Below, in pieces: positions 5,462 to 6,654 of a stretch of 6,654 nt of DNA. The notes under the pieces are model-generated. The model worked only from the letters and a program-made list of their open reading frames with translations. It was not told the DNA's origin and made no database searches. Numbering within the stretch: position 1 is the stretch's first letter; every line of letters starts with the position of its first letter. The translations under genes and the position numbers were made by a program. Source of the stretch: an uncultured Bacilli bacterium (lineage in GTDB: Bacteria > Bacillota_I > Bacilli_A > RF39 > UBA660); NCBI GenBank assembly GCA_944363755.1, contig CALVVC010000055.1, positions 1-6,654 of the forward strand. The letters are read 5' to 3'.

Positions 5462-5491
5462 ATACTACACTAAATATTATGTATTAGTCAA
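5462..5491 (-). promoter_or_regulatory. SigA-type promoter of the pnuC leader
   Basis: The -35 box TTGACT (5491-5486, 5 of 6) and the -10 box TAGTAT (5467-5462) are separated by 18 bp. The start site would be near 5457-5455, exactly where the first leader stem begins. The promoter lies between the mazF-like stop codon and the structured leader. Confidence 0.7.
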
Positions 5492-5507
5492 GAACTTTTA
5501 TTCATTT

Positions 5508-6143
5508 TTAACTATATATTGTATATTCATTTATAATAGCTCTATCTATTTGTTTTAATATCTCAGAAGGAATTCTTATGTTTGATAAATAATCGTATTC
5601 GTTTATATATTTACATATAGATAGTTTGCTTATTGTCTTTAAATGGTCTATACAAGCATATGTAATTGTATTTTTTCGTTTTTCATAAAACTTTATGCAA
5701 GAACTTATTTCTTTCTTCTTTTTATTATCAGTAGTTTTTTTAAGTAATTCTTTAAGTTTATTTATTTCTGTTTCTGAATAAAGTATATTTCCAATATTAA
5801 TATTTTTCAAATGTTTTTTAGATGTTAAAGGAATAACATGAAGAGTCGGAGACATCATAGTATCTCTTTTTGAAAGTACTATTGCAAAATGATCTCCTGA
5901 AAATTCACTGCCTACGTTAACACCAAACTTAACTCTTACAATTGTACCTCTTGCATACCTTTTATAAGTTTTCTTTTTCCTTGCTATTTCATATAAGAGT
6001 GTTTTACTCTCATTTAATTTTGAATCCTCAAAAGATTTAAATTTATCTAATAAATTCATATCAGATATTGTTATATTATTTTGATGTGCTTGCATTAATT
6101 TTAGATGCTTTCTTGTTTTAATTTTATTTTCTTCTACATTCAT
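5508..6143 (-). CDS. PemK/MazF-like protein with an N-terminal extension, no antitoxin beside it
   Basis: Protein of 211 aa. A PemK/MazF-type fold begins at about residue 65 with RGTIVRVKFG, GSEFSGDHFAIVLSKRD (78-94) and LHVIPLTSKK (101-110), and resumes at TYACIDHLKTISK (161-173). Between these a Lys/Glu-rich helical insert (about 124-158) lengthens the domain. The first 63 residues are a charged helical extension absent from classical toxins of about 115 aa. MazF enzymes are sequence-specific mRNA interferases. Here the catalytic Arg of the usual GSEQxGxRP motif is replaced (GSEFSGDHF, His85), while the Ser-like and Thr (Thr107) positions remain. No antitoxin-like gene lies upstream or downstream, so it may be a divergent or non-toxic member. 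The ribosome site GGGGGG lies 8 nt before the ATG. Confidence 0.75.
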   Translation of the reverse strand: MNVEENKIKTRKHLKLMQAHQNNITISDMNLLDKFKSFEDSKLNESKTLLYEIARKKKTYKRYARGTIVRVKFGVNVGSEFSGDHFAIVLSKRDTMMSPTLHVIPLTSKKHLKNINIGNILYSETEINKLKELLKKTTDNKKKKEISSCIKFYEKRKNTITYACIDHLKTISKLSICKYINEYDYLSNIRIPSEILKQIDRAIINEYTIYS

Positions 6144-6166
6144 TCTTTATTCCCCCCTAAATTTTG

Positions 6167-6196
6167 ATATTATTATGAGTATATATTCAATGCCAA
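6167..6196 (-). promoter_or_regulatory. Possible promoter of the mazF-like gene
   Basis: TTGGCA (6196-6191) and TAATAT (6172-6167) are separated by 18 bp on the minus strand. The start site would fall near 6160, just before the GGGGGG ribosome site at 6157-6152. The -10 box matches only 4 of 6 bases. Confidence 0.4.
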
Positions 6197-6210
6197 TAAA
6201 ATGGTCTAAT

Positions 6211-6634
6211 CTATTTACTATTTACATTCATATTATCTATTTTTCCTTTCTTAGATATATTAGGTATTTCACTTCTAGGAATTATTCTTACTTTAACTTT
6301 ATTCATGCCTAATAATTTACATTTTACTAATCTATGAAGCCCATCTAAAATAACTAATCTGTCTTTATTCGCCATAACATCAATTGGATAAGTTATATCG
6401 GACTGCATAACTCTATCATATTGTGATTTATACTTTATTGGATTATTTATAACATCAAGAGGCTTTAAAACATACCACTCATTATTCCAGTTCCAAAATG
6501 GAATATCAAAATGCCATTCTAGTATTTCAATACTAATTTCTTGTTCAGGATAGTCAAGCTTCCAAACATCTTTCTCATCCCAGTCAAAATCAAAACCATA
6601 TTCTAAAACACTTTTGGGGAATTTCTTTATTCAT
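6211..6634 (-). pseudogene. ParB-like DGLHRL-motif protein, frameshifted in a C4 run
   Basis: The frame from the ATG at 6634 (MNKEIP) is shifted at CCCC (plus-strand G at 6616-6619). Dropping one C joins it to a long open frame, giving a 140-aa protein starting MNKEIPKSVLEYGFDFDWDE. The N-terminal half is acidic and Trp-rich (WHFDIPFWNW at 40-49). The C-terminal half resembles the ParB/sulfiredoxin-like fold: SDITYPIDVM, then VILDGLHRLVK (94-104) and VKVRIIPR (113-120). The DG-HR motif is the ParB-type nucleotide or phosphate-binding loop, but the family has no role I can name. As written, only a 65-residue piece from an internal ATG at 6408 could be made, lacking the first half. A sequencing or assembly error in the homopolymer would make the gene intact. 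The rest of the frame shows no decay. Confidence 0.75.
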
Positions 6635-6654
6635 TATTTTCACTCTCTAAAGTC

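Overview
The window is very AT-rich DNA with standard stop codons (TGA is a stop, Trp is TGG) and strong GGAGG-type ribosome binding sites. All convincing genes lie on the minus strand. A spoIIGA-sigE pair, the mother-cell sporulation sigma factor with its processing protease, marks a spore-forming low-GC Firmicute (Bacilli/Erysipelotrichia/Clostridia-like). I cannot name the species from sequence alone.

In transcription order (high to low coordinates) the layout is as follows. (1) 6211-6634: a small ParB-like DGLHRL protein whose frame is broken near its start by one extra C in a C4 run. (2) 5508-6143: a solitary PemK/MazF-like protein with its own promoter. (3) 4669-5491: a promoter, a structured leader RNA with two matching 22-nt modules and a strong terminator, then a PnuC-type vitamin/nucleoside transporter, which looks like an attenuated riboswitch-controlled unit. 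(4) 1927-4556: a DUF5680 protein, a decayed ASCH-domain gene, a DUF1016/YhcG-type PDDEXK nuclease and a Cof-type HAD phosphatase. (5) 1818-1946: a possible coding remnant, followed by a terminator. (6) 101-1738: spoIIGA, sigE and a 51-codon gene of unknown function, closed by a terminator. (7) 12-56: a promoter with a 0A-box-like site pointing out of the window to the left.

The most informative structure is in region 4. The ASCH gene can be read as a full-length domain only if one frameshift and one stop codon are bridged. Its last codons occur twice: once directly upstream of the nuclease gene (3703-3742) and once directly downstream of it (2623-2661), where the same bases form the start of the HAD gene. 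The simplest reading is that an ASCH gene once overlapped the HAD gene, and that the nuclease gene inserted at this junction with a roughly 40-bp target duplication. The duplication kept the HAD start intact, while the ASCH gene has since decayed. Long target duplications of this kind are known for restriction-modification genes.

The spoIIGA-sigE-small ORF unit is tightly packed (4-nt ATGA overlap, then a 4-nt gap). Its probable promoter overlaps the upstream terminator and carries a possible Spo0A box. The 112-bp gap 4557-4668 holds only the DUF5680 ribosome binding site, with no convincing promoter or terminator. No tRNA, rRNA, CRISPR array or transposase was seen.
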